Origin: Tyto alba
Taxonomy: Eukaryota > Chordata > Aves > Strigiformes > Tytonidae
Assembly: GCF_018691265.1 (NCBI RefSeq)
Contig: NW_024881322.1
Location: 4,526,001-4,590,000, forward strand
Reading direction: 5' to 3'
Length of the DNA stretch: 64,000 nucleotides
Shown piece after piece: positions 26,926 through 39,315 of this stretch (position 1 is its first letter; each line of letters opens with the position of its first letter). A program made the position numbers and the translations under genes. The notes beneath the pieces are model-generated. The model ran no database searches and was not told where the DNA came from. It saw only the letters and a program-made list of their open reading frames with translations.

Positions 26926-29057
26926 TGGCTTGTATGGGAAACCATTGTCTAAACAAAATATCAAGGATGATATTCCTTTGGCTTGTGGTTTGCCTGAGCT
27001 TTAGTGTGAGCCTGGTACCTTTCCAGTTAATCAGAGCTGAGCTGCTCCTCTTGGGGAGAAGCCTGAGCCCCCCCAGGTTTGCGGGTGGGTTAGGAGAGGG
27101 GTCAGGGAAGTTAGGTCGTGTTCCCCTCCACCTCAGACTCGTCCCCTGGCTCCAAGGGAGATGCTGGGGCTGAGGGGGTTATTCTAATTCAGACATAGGT
27201 CCCACACATCTGCCTCAATTACTTGTTTTTAGCAGCTGAGAGCTGCTCAGTGACCAGTAGCAGGAGAACTTATCCAGTAGCAATGACAGGGACAGCAATG
27301 TGGGAATTTGTAGCAAAGGAAACACACTTTGTCCTGATTTCTCCAGGTCCTCTTGTGACCTTGAGACAACCAAAAGGAGCTTCAATACAGTTCTTGCACT
27401 TTTAATGATTACCTTAATATTAGTTAATTAACACAGTTGTGAATTCAGGTACTTAAATGTTCGTCGTTGTTCATGTGTAACCACCTGCAGTTCAGGGTTA
27501 GCCACGACTCAGGACGAACATCCTTGTCCATAAACAAACAGCAGTGAAGCACATCCAGGAGGACTGACAGACCGTCATCTTAGGCAGCTTTTTGACTCGC
27601 ATTTCTTGCAGCAGTGGCTTCTTCCCTTGCTATTCATTGCCACTTAGGAACATCAGCTACTGATGTGGGGCCACGAGGTGAACCAGCCTGGGTTGGAAAT
27701 AACCTCGTCTGTATGGGAGGTTGTTTTTAACACAAATCAAGTCTCCAGTACTCTTTGTTGTAAGGCCTGACAAATAGTCTCACTGGCACAACTGAGAGAG
27801 CAGGGCTGGAGAGAAATCAATGGCCAAATGCAGAACGGAGTCCCACTTGAGCTAGACTGCCTCCAAAAATGTGTATGCCATCCAGGTGCTATTGTCTGCT
27901 AATGCTGCTACTGCTGCTGCTGTGCATGCAGGGGCTGCCTATTGCACACACTCTTCAAAATCCATTTTGGCAGTGTGGTGATATACGCACCCTAAATACT
28001 GAAAAACTGCAACTGCTACACGTCTGCTGAAGAGCTGAATGTGCAACAGAGAAGGCAGCAGTTCAAATGATAGTCCCAAGCCTCGCTGCTGTTGGATCCC
28101 CAGCGACTCTTTTACCTAGTTCCCATTTTCTCTAGCTGTATTCCCATTTCATTTATTAAAATGCATAACAAAGAACTTCTATCCTTATTTATGCAAATTT
28201 GCAGCCAGAACTTTAATTATTGAAAGAATAGCATTGGCTTAAGTACAACTGATCTGAATTTTCTGATGAAATGCACCCAGATTTTACTCTCCCCTTGAGA
28301 ATAGCTAAATAATTGGTAGTAACTTATACCTCTACAAATCAAGTACCTATCATCCACCTGCATTTTTTTTCCCTTCTTTCTAATCACCTTGCTCTCCTGC
28401 TTTCCAGTGGAGAAACCTCAAATGCTTAAGTTTAGCCTGTAAAAGCTGTTCATGGGCTGGCACAGGGTGTGAGCTGAGACAAATGTTGTCCCAGGTTTCT
28501 GTCACTCCAGAAACCATCAGTCCAACAAAGCCAGAAGCTGGTGTTACATTAAGGCATCTACAGCATGTTCACTCCTATAAATACATCACTTACAGTGGAC
28601 ACCTCTGTGGGTTGTCAAGGGGCAGGTTTGTATTTATGGCACCTATTGAATAAAAGGAGGGAAAATTAATTTCCTGTTCTGAAATGACTCTCAATTTTAT
28701 CAAAGGGAAAACTACATCACAAGGCTGACTAGCTGCCTGCAATTTAACATACAGAGCTTTCCTATTTAGCCATTAAACAGATTATTCTCTGCTGGATGGA
28801 TGTGTCATTCCTGTTAATGTTAATGATAGTCCCACATATGCTGTGACAGAATAAATGCCAAACTACGTAAACCATTTACTCCCTAAAGGGAAATGCAACT
28901 CTTTCAAGCAATGTAGGAATCTGCCAGCAAAGTGGTGGGAGCCCAGGAAGAGTGGAGAGAGCTTCTAGGGAGGCTGGGATGTAGGGAGGTTGCTTTGCCA
29001 GCGAAGCCAGCCAAAGATGTTCCCACCCAGCCAGTCCCTTTGGGCTCTCCTGCTCCC

Positions 29058-29081
29058 GGGGTGGGGGGGGGGGGGTGGGGG
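29058..29081. repeat. G-rich homopolymer tract
   Basis: G-runs interrupted by two T residues (GGGGT, then about 13 G, T, then 5 G). It could fold as a G-quadruplex on the plus strand. Confidence 0.85.
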
Positions 29082-29699
29082 AAGCAACTGTAAATGAGCT
29101 GCTAACACGACTGAGGTTTAAAACAGCCCTTCAGAAGAAACCAGAAACGTGGTTGCCCTCGTCGGCTTTTAACCCAGCTCGTGTCACAGTGCAGTTCTGC
29201 AGGTAGCCGTACCAGAGGCACCGGGAGCCGCAAACTGTGGCTGGAGGCCAGAAACGAGCCATTAGGGCAAAGCTGGGGAGAAAACATCCTCGGCCGGCGT
29301 GGGAGGGAGCAGGCGAGGCAGAGGATGTGGAGCCATGCCAGGGTGCCTGCCTTGGCACCACGGGGCATGTCTGAGCCCCCTCCGCACGGTGACCCCGGCT
29401 CACAGAGCTGCGGGTGAGCTCTGCCTCGGCGGCAGCTCGCCCAGGCGCCGGCTCCGGCGGGGTTCTCGCCTGAGCCTTTGCCCGGGCTCGGAGGCAGGCT
29501 GGCCGGGCTTCCTGGGCCACGGCCACGTCCCTCAAGGTGCATCCCTGTCGCCCGCCCTCCGGGGCATCTCCGGCGGTCACGGACACGTGCCAGGGCAGCA
29601 TGACGGGGGACACCGTGACCCAGGAAATCCTGAAGAGGGAAGGAGAAGGCTTTGCCAGAGCATCTCTAGGAGCTCTCTGTGCAGCTGTGTGGAAAACAT

Positions 29700-30262
29700 A
29701 GGCATGGTTCGTGTCAAGATAGAGTATGGTGTGGTAAGTGTAATTGTCGTACCCTGTGCGGATCCGGGGTGAGTTGTGATCACTGTGACATGTATAGTAA
29801 ATGTAGTGAATGTTGGAATCAGATTGAGAATGTGTAAGAATAAAAAAAAAAAAAGTACCTTTAACTTGAAACACTGTAAGCACTGCTGCCTTTTAGAAAC
29901 ACTCCTTACACCCACCCCAGAGCTGATGCAATAGCTGTTCAGAAAAAGCCTGCCGAAAGCTGAGACCCTGAGACTTTTAAAGGACCCGAGGAGAGGAAAG
30001 CGCACCAAGAGGTCGAAACCTTCAAACTTCCAAAAGATCCACTGGGAGGAGGACACTACCCCAGCAATTCAAAGGACCCAGTGGAAGAAGAGCAGGATGA
30101 CTATCTGATGGAAAGAGTCTAAGAGACACTGCTTTTAGAACTCGGGGTGCGTTGTGGCAGAGCTGAGGCTCTCCGCGCCCCCAGCGCTGCTTTGCCTATT
30201 GCTTCTCACCCTAAATTGATTAAACCCAAATAAAATTATATACTTTTTATAAAAATTGGCTT
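29700..30262. mobile_element. Possible retro-inserted or LTR-derived segment
   Basis: A GT-rich block at about 29700-29835 ends in AGAATAAAAAAAAAAAAAG. It is followed by a G/A-rich block with short GGACCC..GAGGAGAGG-type phrases, then a CT-rich GC stretch and CAAATAAAATTATATACTT near 30228. A poly(A)-like end followed by an LTR-like layout (polyadenylation hexamer after GC/CT-rich sequence) is suggestive of an endogenous retroviral LTR or a processed insertion. No terminal TG..CA pair, target-site duplication or retroviral protein was identified. Confidence 0.25.
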
Positions 30263-33200
30263 CATTCATTTATCACAGCTGTAAAGCAGGTGGTTAGACG
30301 GACAAAAAGAGCAGGAGCTGGATGAAAATCAGCTCTCAGATTCACGGATTAAGTTGAAGAGGAGAGTGGGATTTTGGTCTTTTATGAGGCTCTTGTAACC
30401 ACTGAGCTATGTCAGTAAAAGCAGTTTTGACTGTGTGCTGTCTTTTCACGCAGATTTCCCTTCCTAGCAAGTTTATCAGTAAACAAGCCCAGCAGCACTA
30501 CTTAATACCCTGAGTGCTAACTTGCCAGGGGATCAGAGCCACTCCGGAGGAACTAAGCTTGTCCTGCCCAGCATCTTCCCAGGGGATGCAAACCCAGTGC
30601 GTACCCCCAGTAACAGCCCACCTGCAGACCTGGAATACTTCCACCCCTTCCACCCCCTGTACTTTGCTACCAAACAAGTATTTCTTTACTTTAAGAAATA
30701 AAGAAGGTACTTGCATTTCTGAGCTAGCCTTCATGGTGTGAATGTACGAACACGTCACATGGTGTTGAAGGAATGCAAGCACAGCAGAGAATGGAAATTA
30801 AAGCAGGCTTTTGCTGCTCCCACATGGAACCAGTCACTGGATCAAGTTGTTTCCTCCCCATGTAGGTTTTTCTTCCATGGGTGAGTCCAGCCTAATTCAG
30901 ATGGAGCCTGTCATATGGTACCAATAGGATGTGAAAGAGAAAATAACCAGGAGGGTCCACATTGCACACCTGGCAGGTCAAAATCTGCAAGCCCTGTTCG
31001 GTTTCTCATGTTCTCCTGTTTCTCAGGGACTGCTGGAGACTTTGCAGAGTCCTGATGTGCTGCTGTGGCCAAGACAGCTCCAGAAGCAACATTGCTGCTT
31101 GCTGGTTGCAGGCAGTGGCTCCTGCCGGTGTGTTTGACCTGCTCTTCTGGCTGGCTGTGGCTTGCTGAGCCACAGGCCTGCTCTGCCAGCCTTTGCTGGC
31201 TACAGCTTGCTGTAGCAGTAGCAGCAACTGCAGCTGAGAGAGGGGAAGAGGACAGAGGACCTTTCAAAGGGGACTTCATGGAGAAATGCCCACCTTAGCC
31301 AGGAGGGGCTGTGCTGTTTGCCAGGGAAGCCGTGAACCGTGACCAGTCCTTGGGCTCGACAGTGGAGGTGACAGTAGAGCACATAACTCTGAGAGCCTGG
31401 TTGCCCATTCAGAAGCATGTGGCCAGCACTGCCATGAAACCCACGGGTCCAGCTACAACTAGCCAGCGCTGCCCAGCTTCATCTGTGCCGGCTGGCTGCT
31501 GGGCAGGTGAATAATGGTTGCCTACTCTGTTGCTACCACATGTTGTAAGACTCACGGGTCATCAGCAGTAGTGGTCACTGATGGTTAGGACTGCATGGGA
31601 GCACCACAGGACAGCCCCATTCTCCTTCCTGCTCTCCACACTGTCCCTCAGTGGTCACCTATAAAAACAGCATTTTTTTCACTGTGCTCTAGCATGTTTA
31701 CCAAGGCAAAATGAGCTCGATTTGGAGACATTCAGGCTGCTTGAAATTTTTCAGGATTTCTCATCTGTTTTCTTTAATGTAAAAAGCTCATTTGCCAGCA
31801 TAGCTAATATGGACATTGGTGATATCAGCAGTCTTCCCCTTCTCCTTGGAAGCCCTTCTCCTTTGTTATCATGGCTAATGAATCATTTTACAGGATATTG
31901 GGATTGTAGATTAACACTACTGAAGCACTGCTGCTGGGTAAGTGTGGTGCATGTATTTTGAGAAATTAAGGGTAGATGATGGGCGCTGACTGGCAGCTTT
32001 ACCCTGCTGAGCAGCAGCTGCAAAGAGAAAAGAGACCAGAGGTTCAGGGACCAGCAAGATCCCATGAGCTGCCCATCAGACATGCTGGTTTCAGTGGTAG
32101 TAGTCAGAAACGTGTTATTCATGTCTTCTGTGTAATCTGCTTGCGTGTCTAAATGTCCAATACAACAGCTCATGTCAGGCCACTGCAGGTGACGGAATGG
32201 CAGCATTTGGTCACTTTGCTTCCGTTGTATTAACTCTCAGCATCATCATCCCATTAATTCTCAGCCCGTGGCCCGGGTGAGCCCAGGGACCTGCAGGCCT
32301 GGGCAGGCTCCTTGTCTGTGGGCAAGGCTTGCCACACACATTGTACAAACAACCCTGCCACAGGGCCGGTGGGAGGAAAGAAATTTTATTAGGGAGGAAA
32401 ACAGGATTTTTATTGTTCTGAAAGAACAGTCAGTGGTGAAAACACCAATGGCGTGGTAACACATACAAGTTTGTGAACAGGGACGTGGTGACAAGCTGTG
32501 CAAAGGGTACAGGGGACTTTAGCCATGGAGCTGTAGAGGTGCCTCGCACAGCAGCAAGCAGCCCTTTCTGTCTGGTGTGCTGGCCGGCTGGGTGTGGAGC
32601 ACTGTGGCAGCAGGTTGGTGCTTAGTCACGAGGATTTTGGGTGCTGCCAATGCTCTTTCCGCAAAGGCAGAAGCTGAGTGACAGGGGAGGGGGCCGAGCG
32701 TGGGCTGCAGGTCCCAGAGCCCACGATGGCTGGTGCAGGACCAGGCTCAGAGCACCTCACTGGCTGACAGTGAGGAGGAAGAAGAGGTCCAGGGATTGCT
32801 GCTCAGGGGCACTTGCTACGGCCACGTCTGCCTGCGTATTTTTCCATCAGATGCCGCTACATCTCCGCGTCCATTTCTGTTGCCTGCTCTGGCCGAACCA
32901 GGCTGCGCTCAGCTCTCACCAGGCCTTCTCCAGTCCCATCGCAGATCAAACCGATCCCCCTTCTCCACCAGTCCCTTGCTGCGACGCCCTCTTCCTGGTC
33001 TCAGACCTCTTACATCTCCTCTTTACCATTCCCTTTCCTTGTCTCAGGTATGTCGCCAGCTCCTGAACCACAGTCCACTCTGAGGTGGGGTCTGTGACCT
33101 CCCCGGTGCCTCCTCCTTGGCTCCTTTGCCCCACGCTGCAGCTGGCTGGCCCGAGGTCGATGCCGCTGTTCCTCTGGGGCTGACTGTGCCAGCATTGCCC

Positions 33201-34295
33201 CTGCGAAGCAAGAGAAGTAACAAGCTGCTGTTCATCGCTGGTTTCCACAGTAACAAAGATGGCTTTTTTTTTTTTCCCCCCCCTCCAAAAGCACCACCCC
33301 ACCCCACCCCCCAGTTTTGAGATCCTATCTCCACCATTTCTTATGCTTTTCTGAGGACCCCAGAGGTGGTAAGTCTACCCTCCCTGTTTCCCTCAAGCTC
33401 TTTGTCTGCTGATGCATGAAAGCAGGTTCCTGGAGCTGGTGGTACCCGCCTTTGCTGATCTGCTGCCGCACTGCAATCTGTCTTTGACAAGGGACGCTGC
33501 ATGGGGGCAGTTATCTAATTAACTGCTCCTGTGTGCTTGGGAGGGTTCAGGCTGATGAAGCCCAGTTAGGGATTGCATTACCGGTTCTGCAGGTAGTGCC
33601 CTCCTTCCCTTTTTTGGAAGACCTGACCAAAAAAACTGCACAAAGACTAAAAAAATTTAGCAAGAGTGTTGCTGTGATAGTTCCCAGAAAGGTGCCTCCT
33701 GCTACCCTGCAGAGCTGGAAGAACACGCACCCCTGCACTGGGACTAGGGGGAAGGAGGTTCTGCCGCACAGTTTGAGAAGCCTCAGCAAGTAGTTCATTA
33801 TCCCACTTCCCCTCTTCAGCTCATGGCTTTTTCTATCCATAAAACTGTCTTGCCCTCAGGCTCAGACATTTCACGAAGGTGAAAAAGGATCCGTGGGTCT
33901 GTGCTTTGTAATTTAGGCTTTGCATAAATAATTTTGTTGCAGTCTGCTACAATGACTTCAGAAAGCTCAAGAAGGTTCAAAACCAGAGCTGAATTAATCA
34001 AGGTTAAGGCATACACTTTCTGTAGCCAGTGGCACATGGAGGAGAGACGTGACCGGCATCATGGTTGATCACCCTAAGCGCTGCAGCTGGAAAGTCCATC
34101 GATTGCTGGGTGACCCAACAGCAGCTTTTGTCATGAGGCAGAAGCGGGGCACAAACTCACATGCTCCCCTCCCACAGCTCTGCGCTGCCACTCCCCATTG
34201 CTGCTACATGACTCACAGGCAGTTCAAAACCTTCCTTGATTAAGGTTGTGCAGAAGCAAAAAGAAATACAGCAAACAAGAAACAATAGAGTAATT

Positions 34296-34320
34296 AAAAC
34301 AAACAAACAAACAAACAAAA
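34296..34320. repeat. (AAAC)n microsatellite
   Basis: About six AAAC units in an A-rich background. Confidence 0.9.
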
Positions 34321-35159
34321 CCAAAAAACTTAAAGAAGAGCTAATATAAAAATTTCCTAACTTTTATTAACCAAAAGGGATGGCGTGGTGGGATAAAAAC
34401 TGGCACTGATTTTCTGTGTGAATAGCAGCATTTCCAGTACAACATGTCCTCCTGAAGGAAGCCTGCAAGGCTCGGTTCTCATCAAACGCCTTTGCTGGAG
34501 CTGAGCGTATGGTCCTTAAGGACGCAGAGGAAAATGGAGAGCAGTGCTTAGAGGGTGGCCAGCTACACGATAGGGAAAAGGGCAGCCCACAGTCCTCAGG
34601 ATGGTGACCAGGAGAAAAACTGGGGAGAAAGGGACATATTTTGCCAACTGCACTCCCAGTTATTTAGCCTGCAGCTGTAGCTGGGGAGAGGGCAAGCGGT
34701 ATGTAGGGCAAATGCAAGCTCACATCCACTCAAGGTAACTGATTTTCTCATTACTGAGAAATGCAGTGCACATGCTGACAGCGCCCTGCAGGCAAACACA
34801 GAGCTGGTTTCGGGTGTCCCAGCTGGGTCTGCCTGCTTTCTGCAAGGCCAAATGTTTCCAGGCAGCAGGAATTAGGGTCTTGGTTGGGAGTCCGGCCCCC
34901 GGGTTGCTAGCAGATGCAGGGTAGGACTCGCCACTCATCATCTCCTCAGCACCCTCCTTGCGCCAAAGCTCTGCCCCTCTCCTGGTACTGTGGAAAGCTG
35001 GCTGGACACGGAGTGGCCCTCTGAGCCCAGCTCGTCAGCCTCAGGTCATCTGAGTGTGGCCCAGCTTGGGTGCCTCACACCACCGCTCCAACCCCAGGAG
35101 CCGAGAAGGTCCAGGGGAAACCCAGCCCTGCCTCCGGTCCTGGGCAGGGGTGACAGGTA

Positions 35160-35420
35160 AAACAAGTGCCCGTGCGAGGCGGGTTGGGACCGCAAGGCCC
35201 TGGGCAGGCAGGGAGGTGGCTGAGACCAGAGCGGCACGAGGAGGGGAGGCAGCTCCAGGCTGAGAGCAGGCCGTGCCGCCGGAGCGCGGGGGGCACGCTC
35301 CCAGAGCGCGGCCGCAGCGGCGTGTGCTCTGACGGGACACTGCTCCCCGGGCAGCGCGCTGCAGCCAACGGTCCCGGGAGGGATGGGCACCACTGGGGCC
35401 AGGAGGTGGTGGCACCAGCT
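35160..35420. other. Isolated CpG-rich patch
   Basis: GC and CpG content are locally high (GGAGCGCGGGG, GCGGCCGCAGCGG, GGGCAGCGCGC). It lies about 7 kb beyond the proposed MTURN 3' end, in an otherwise CpG-poor region. The overlapping open frames on both strands encode low-complexity A/R/P-rich peptides that I do not recognise. It could be a distal promoter or an orphan CpG island. Confidence 0.4.
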
Positions 35421-38281
35421 CCCGCTGCCCCGTGAAGCTTTGGCAGAGCTGGCACCCGTCTTCAGGCTGCTTCCCCCCGCCCTCCTCCCTATGGTGTTCC
35501 TCAGTGGCAAGCTCTCAGCCCGTCTCCCAAACAAGCCTTTCTGTCCCATGCACCGATTCTGGTTTTCCCAGCCTGTCCCCTTCTCCAGCAACAGCTGAGT
35601 TGCGAGAGAGCAAAAGCAGGCTCTTTGCAGGCCGGCAGCAAACTTGCTTTTATGATCCCTGCAATGCTACCACCGGCTAGAGCCGCTTCAAAATTTAGGC
35701 TCTGCTGACCTCTAGGGGACTGCTACAAACCCAAAAGTATAAAGGCTTCAAAAGCTCATGGTGTGCTAGAACCGTTTACAAGCTCGTAAGGAGCCCTGTG
35801 GTGAGTATAACACAGTTGACACCCGCCTCTGGGCCCTTTAGCACTGTTAGAGGCTGTAAATAAAAACCTGGCTCTAACACTGCCTCTTCCATCGCACCAT
35901 TATAGCAGCAGTACCTTAAGAAAAGCATACAAGCAAGGTAAGGTTGTTGTGGAAAGATACTACCTGCTATCAGACCGCCCCATATAATCGCTCCTTTTCT
36001 TTCAGCGTGGAGAAGTGCTTGAGAGCTTGTGGCTTCCACCCTCTTCTATATCAGTTTGTCTAACAAAATGTGTAAAAACCTTGCTTTGCTGTCACAACTA
36101 CAGCACTACTGGGTGAAAAGCACGGATGCATACACCTAAGCATTGGAAATAAAGTTAAATGGGCTTCTTTATGGCACTTCATCACTCACTAAACAAGTGC
36201 TGGAAGGAAGAACCTTGTCACAGAGAAGGAGGAACATAAAGACTTGTCGAAAGAAAGCACAAAATCCCATGTGCTCCTTAAAACAGCACATGGAGTAGCT
36301 GGAGCAGGGCGGGTAACTGCATTTCCCAGCTGACTGCTTGAGGGCAGCTGTGGTGGGAGACAAAGCATTTGGCAGGAGCCTACAGAGGCAACACAAACTG
36401 CACACCTCTAATGGATCTGTTCTCCTCGACAGAAAGCCAAAACCTATCATAGCCCTGGAACATCCCGGTTTCTTGACTTGGGGGAGGCGTGAGGTAACTC
36501 TGGGGGGGCTGGGGTGCGGACAGACCTGGGCTGGGACAAAAGCTGTGTGCAGGGCAGAGTGCCCCCAGCCGCAGCCACCACCTTGTGTGAGAGCTGCTGC
36601 TTGTCCCTGGGCTGAGGTCCACACCAGCAGAGAGCTGCTATCTAAACTCTTTTAAGTTCACTCGACCTTCTGAGGCAGGAAGAAGTCCATCCAGCAGACC
36701 GGAGCGGGCAGCGGGCTCCAAACAGCTGAACACATGCAGGGACTGTCACTGCTTCCACAACTGTACCTGTAGCCCGAGCCTAACTGTCACCGTGGCTTCC
36801 ACCATACACAAAGGTCTCTCAGGAGGTTGTGGGGCTTCTGTTGCCACGACCGTGCACCAACGTGAGGGAGTCAGTCCTGGCAGGCACGCCAGCAGCTGCA
36901 GGAATGGTTTTATAGACAACCCTGAGGGCTCCGGACACACCACGGGGCACATAATTGGCATGCTCCTACTCAGTGCTTGTGCTCTGGGAAGTGCTAAAAA
37001 TACACGGCAAGTGCTAAGTTAAAGCACTTGCTCTTTCATGGGCTGAAAGATCTTCTTCGACCCACAGACAGAGGCTCATTACAAAAGGTAATGACTGACA
37101 GCGTTCCTTCAACTAAATCAGGGTGAGATGTCAAAGCAGTAATTAAAAGTGCAGTGTTTAAAGAAAAGAGACAAATGAGTTGAACAGAACCACCAATTTT
37201 CATTTCAGCATCGTTACATGTCTCTTAATTAGAACAGATGTCTCCCTAATCTGTGCAAAACAGAAGAGGACCTGGGAGGTCTGAAATATTGGCTCATCCA
37301 CAAATATTACCACCAATTCCCACCTTATGACAGCAAATCCACTGCCTCAGACTGCACCAAACCAAACCACCCAGCAGTTCTGGGTCCTGTCCTGCTTACT
37401 CTGCAGTGCTCAAAGCTCAGATGGAATAATTTTCTCTTCCTTACACTTGCAAACACCGTGTTTATCCCACCACACACCAACAGTGCCCAGGAAATGCAAA
37501 CCTCTCATTCCCTTTGCCACACGTTGTAGCTATGTTTTAGCCTCTCAAAATCCCCTTTTAGTTAATTTTGCTCACAGAGAAAAGACTCCATCAGTCATCA
37601 GAGTTTGGTAAGCTCTTTAATGGCAAGCTCATGATGTAATGACACTGCTGGATTTGATGCCTCGGTGGTGGGAGAGGGAGGAGGATCAGAAGAAAGGCAG
37701 GGCTCCACTGAAGGCTTACACCTTTGAAAGCACTGAACAAAAGGGCAACATCTTTTGGTGACCCATTTCACAGCTTTGTAGTCCCAAAGACAGATCTTCC
37801 AGCCAGAAAAAAAGCTGGGAAGCACCCCAAAGACAGCCTTTGCATGGCGTGGCGCAACAGGATTTCTGCTTGACGTGTTGAGGTCTGGCTGGTTCCGGGA
37901 TTAATAAAGGAAAACTTGACAACAAAAAAATTGCACTGACTGAAATCCAGAGCTGACACTTCCACCACCACCCCTGAAGATGAAAGCAGGCATCCTTTAC
38001 ATGCAGTGTTGCTGCAGATCTTTGTCTACATGAACAACAGCATGTCGGTACAAAAAGGGAATTTCAAAGTTCAATGTATTTTACATTAAACCAGTGAGCT
38101 TTACTGTAGTCAGCAGTAACTAGTTCAAAGAAGCTTTTTTTTTCTGCAGACAGATGAATACCCTTTTTGTTAATCTGTATATTTGTTTATGACCAAGCTT
38201 GTACTGACAATGCAGTGCTACGTGGCTCTGTAGATATTGGGGTTTGCAATAATGCAGATGTGCCTTTAGGGACTGTCTTTC

Positions 38282-38307
38282 TTTTTTTAAAAAAAAAAAA
38301 AAAAAAA
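38282..38307. repeat. T7-A19 homopolymer pair
   Basis: Seven T residues followed directly by 19 A residues; simple AT sequence. Confidence 0.9.
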
Positions 38308-39260
38308 TCAATGCGAAAAAAGTCAAACAGAGCATGTAAATGGTAATTTAGCTCAGCAAACACGCGTGCCCCCGCCTCACATTGTAAGTGGTTTCCTTCG
38401 TACACCTGCCACAGACATCAGACACCAACTAAGAAAGCCTCAGAGGAAGTCTGATAAAAACCCGGGGTGACAGGGTCTCCCCTCAGAGCCTTTCTTTTCA
38501 GAGGTAAGGACCAAATTTAAGGCATCTCTTTATTTTAGTATCTGCCTTGGAGGTGACTCTGCAGGGACCACCTCAAGCGCAGCCTGTTACGGGGTGTAAG
38601 AGCCGCTGCCCTGAGTCACCCCAGCCTGGCCGTCACGCGAAGGCTTCCCAGCTGCAGCTGGCTGCAGGGACAGGCTGCCAGGGAGGTCCTGCCAGAATTA
38701 AACAGATAAAACAAAGCGCTTCCCTCTGCTCAGCGATTTACAGAAAGGGGGCATCCAGCTAGAGCCCCCGAAAGGGATCCTTCCTGATTTCCTACGTCCT
38801 GTGGCCGAACCGAAACCAGTCAGTGTGGAGAAAGAGACCTGCAGGCTGGGCCGGGCCCCCCAGCAACTGGCAACCAGGCAGGTCTCATCTTCTGGATGCC
38901 CAGACTGGAAAAGCCTCAATGGGTGATGATTTTCAGAGGCTGGGTTATTTAGCTAGGCATCGCTCTCTGTGAAATGATCTTGGGTTTGGCACCTAAAATG
39001 ACCGCTCTCCTCCTGCATAACCCCTGTCTGGCACGGACCACTCGTGGGTCCTCGAGGGACAACACGTCTCCCACGTCACCTCATCCCCCCGTGAGAAGGT
39101 GCTGCCTGTGTGAAAGGACGGCGCAGCTCAGTTACACCCCCCCCGCGCTGCAGCTCTCACCGATACACCTGGCTGCGAGCTGTGGGAGGTAAGAGGGTTT
39201 TTCTATCCACCTTCCTCTGCTTCCCCTCTTCTGGGAGTGGGAATTTCTGAGAAGAAGAGT

Positions 39261-39315
39261 GGTAAGGATGGAAAGGAGGGAAGGATGGATGGACGCAAGG
39301 TAAGGATGGATGAAG
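39261..39315. repeat. GGAT-rich simple repeat
   Basis: GGTAAGGATGGA appears at 39261 and 39299, with GGATGGATGGA between. This is an imperfect GGAT-type microsatellite. Confidence 0.8.

Larger units (their letters stand above)
21441..29699. other. Intergenic sequence with possible LINE relic and candidate regulatory blocks
   Basis: Apart from the features listed separately (24.1 kb LINE-like, 22.8 kb homeodomain-site block, 26.9 kb duplication, 29.06 kb G tract), this is unique sequence. The frames at 25071-25604 plus (177 codons) and 29131-29883 minus (250 codons) lie in GC-rich patches and look like chance. Confidence 0.6.

Noticed and set aside
29131..29883. 250-codon minus-strand open frame
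   Set aside because: It lies partly in a GC-rich patch, crosses a poly(A)/poly(T) tract, has R/A/P-rich low-complexity content and matches no family I know. Overlapping frames on the other strand are also open.
35046..35591. 181-codon minus-strand frame over the CpG patch
   Set aside because: Several frames on both strands are open here, composition is Ala/Pro/Arg/Ser-rich, and it does not resemble ZNRF2 exon 1 or any other known protein.
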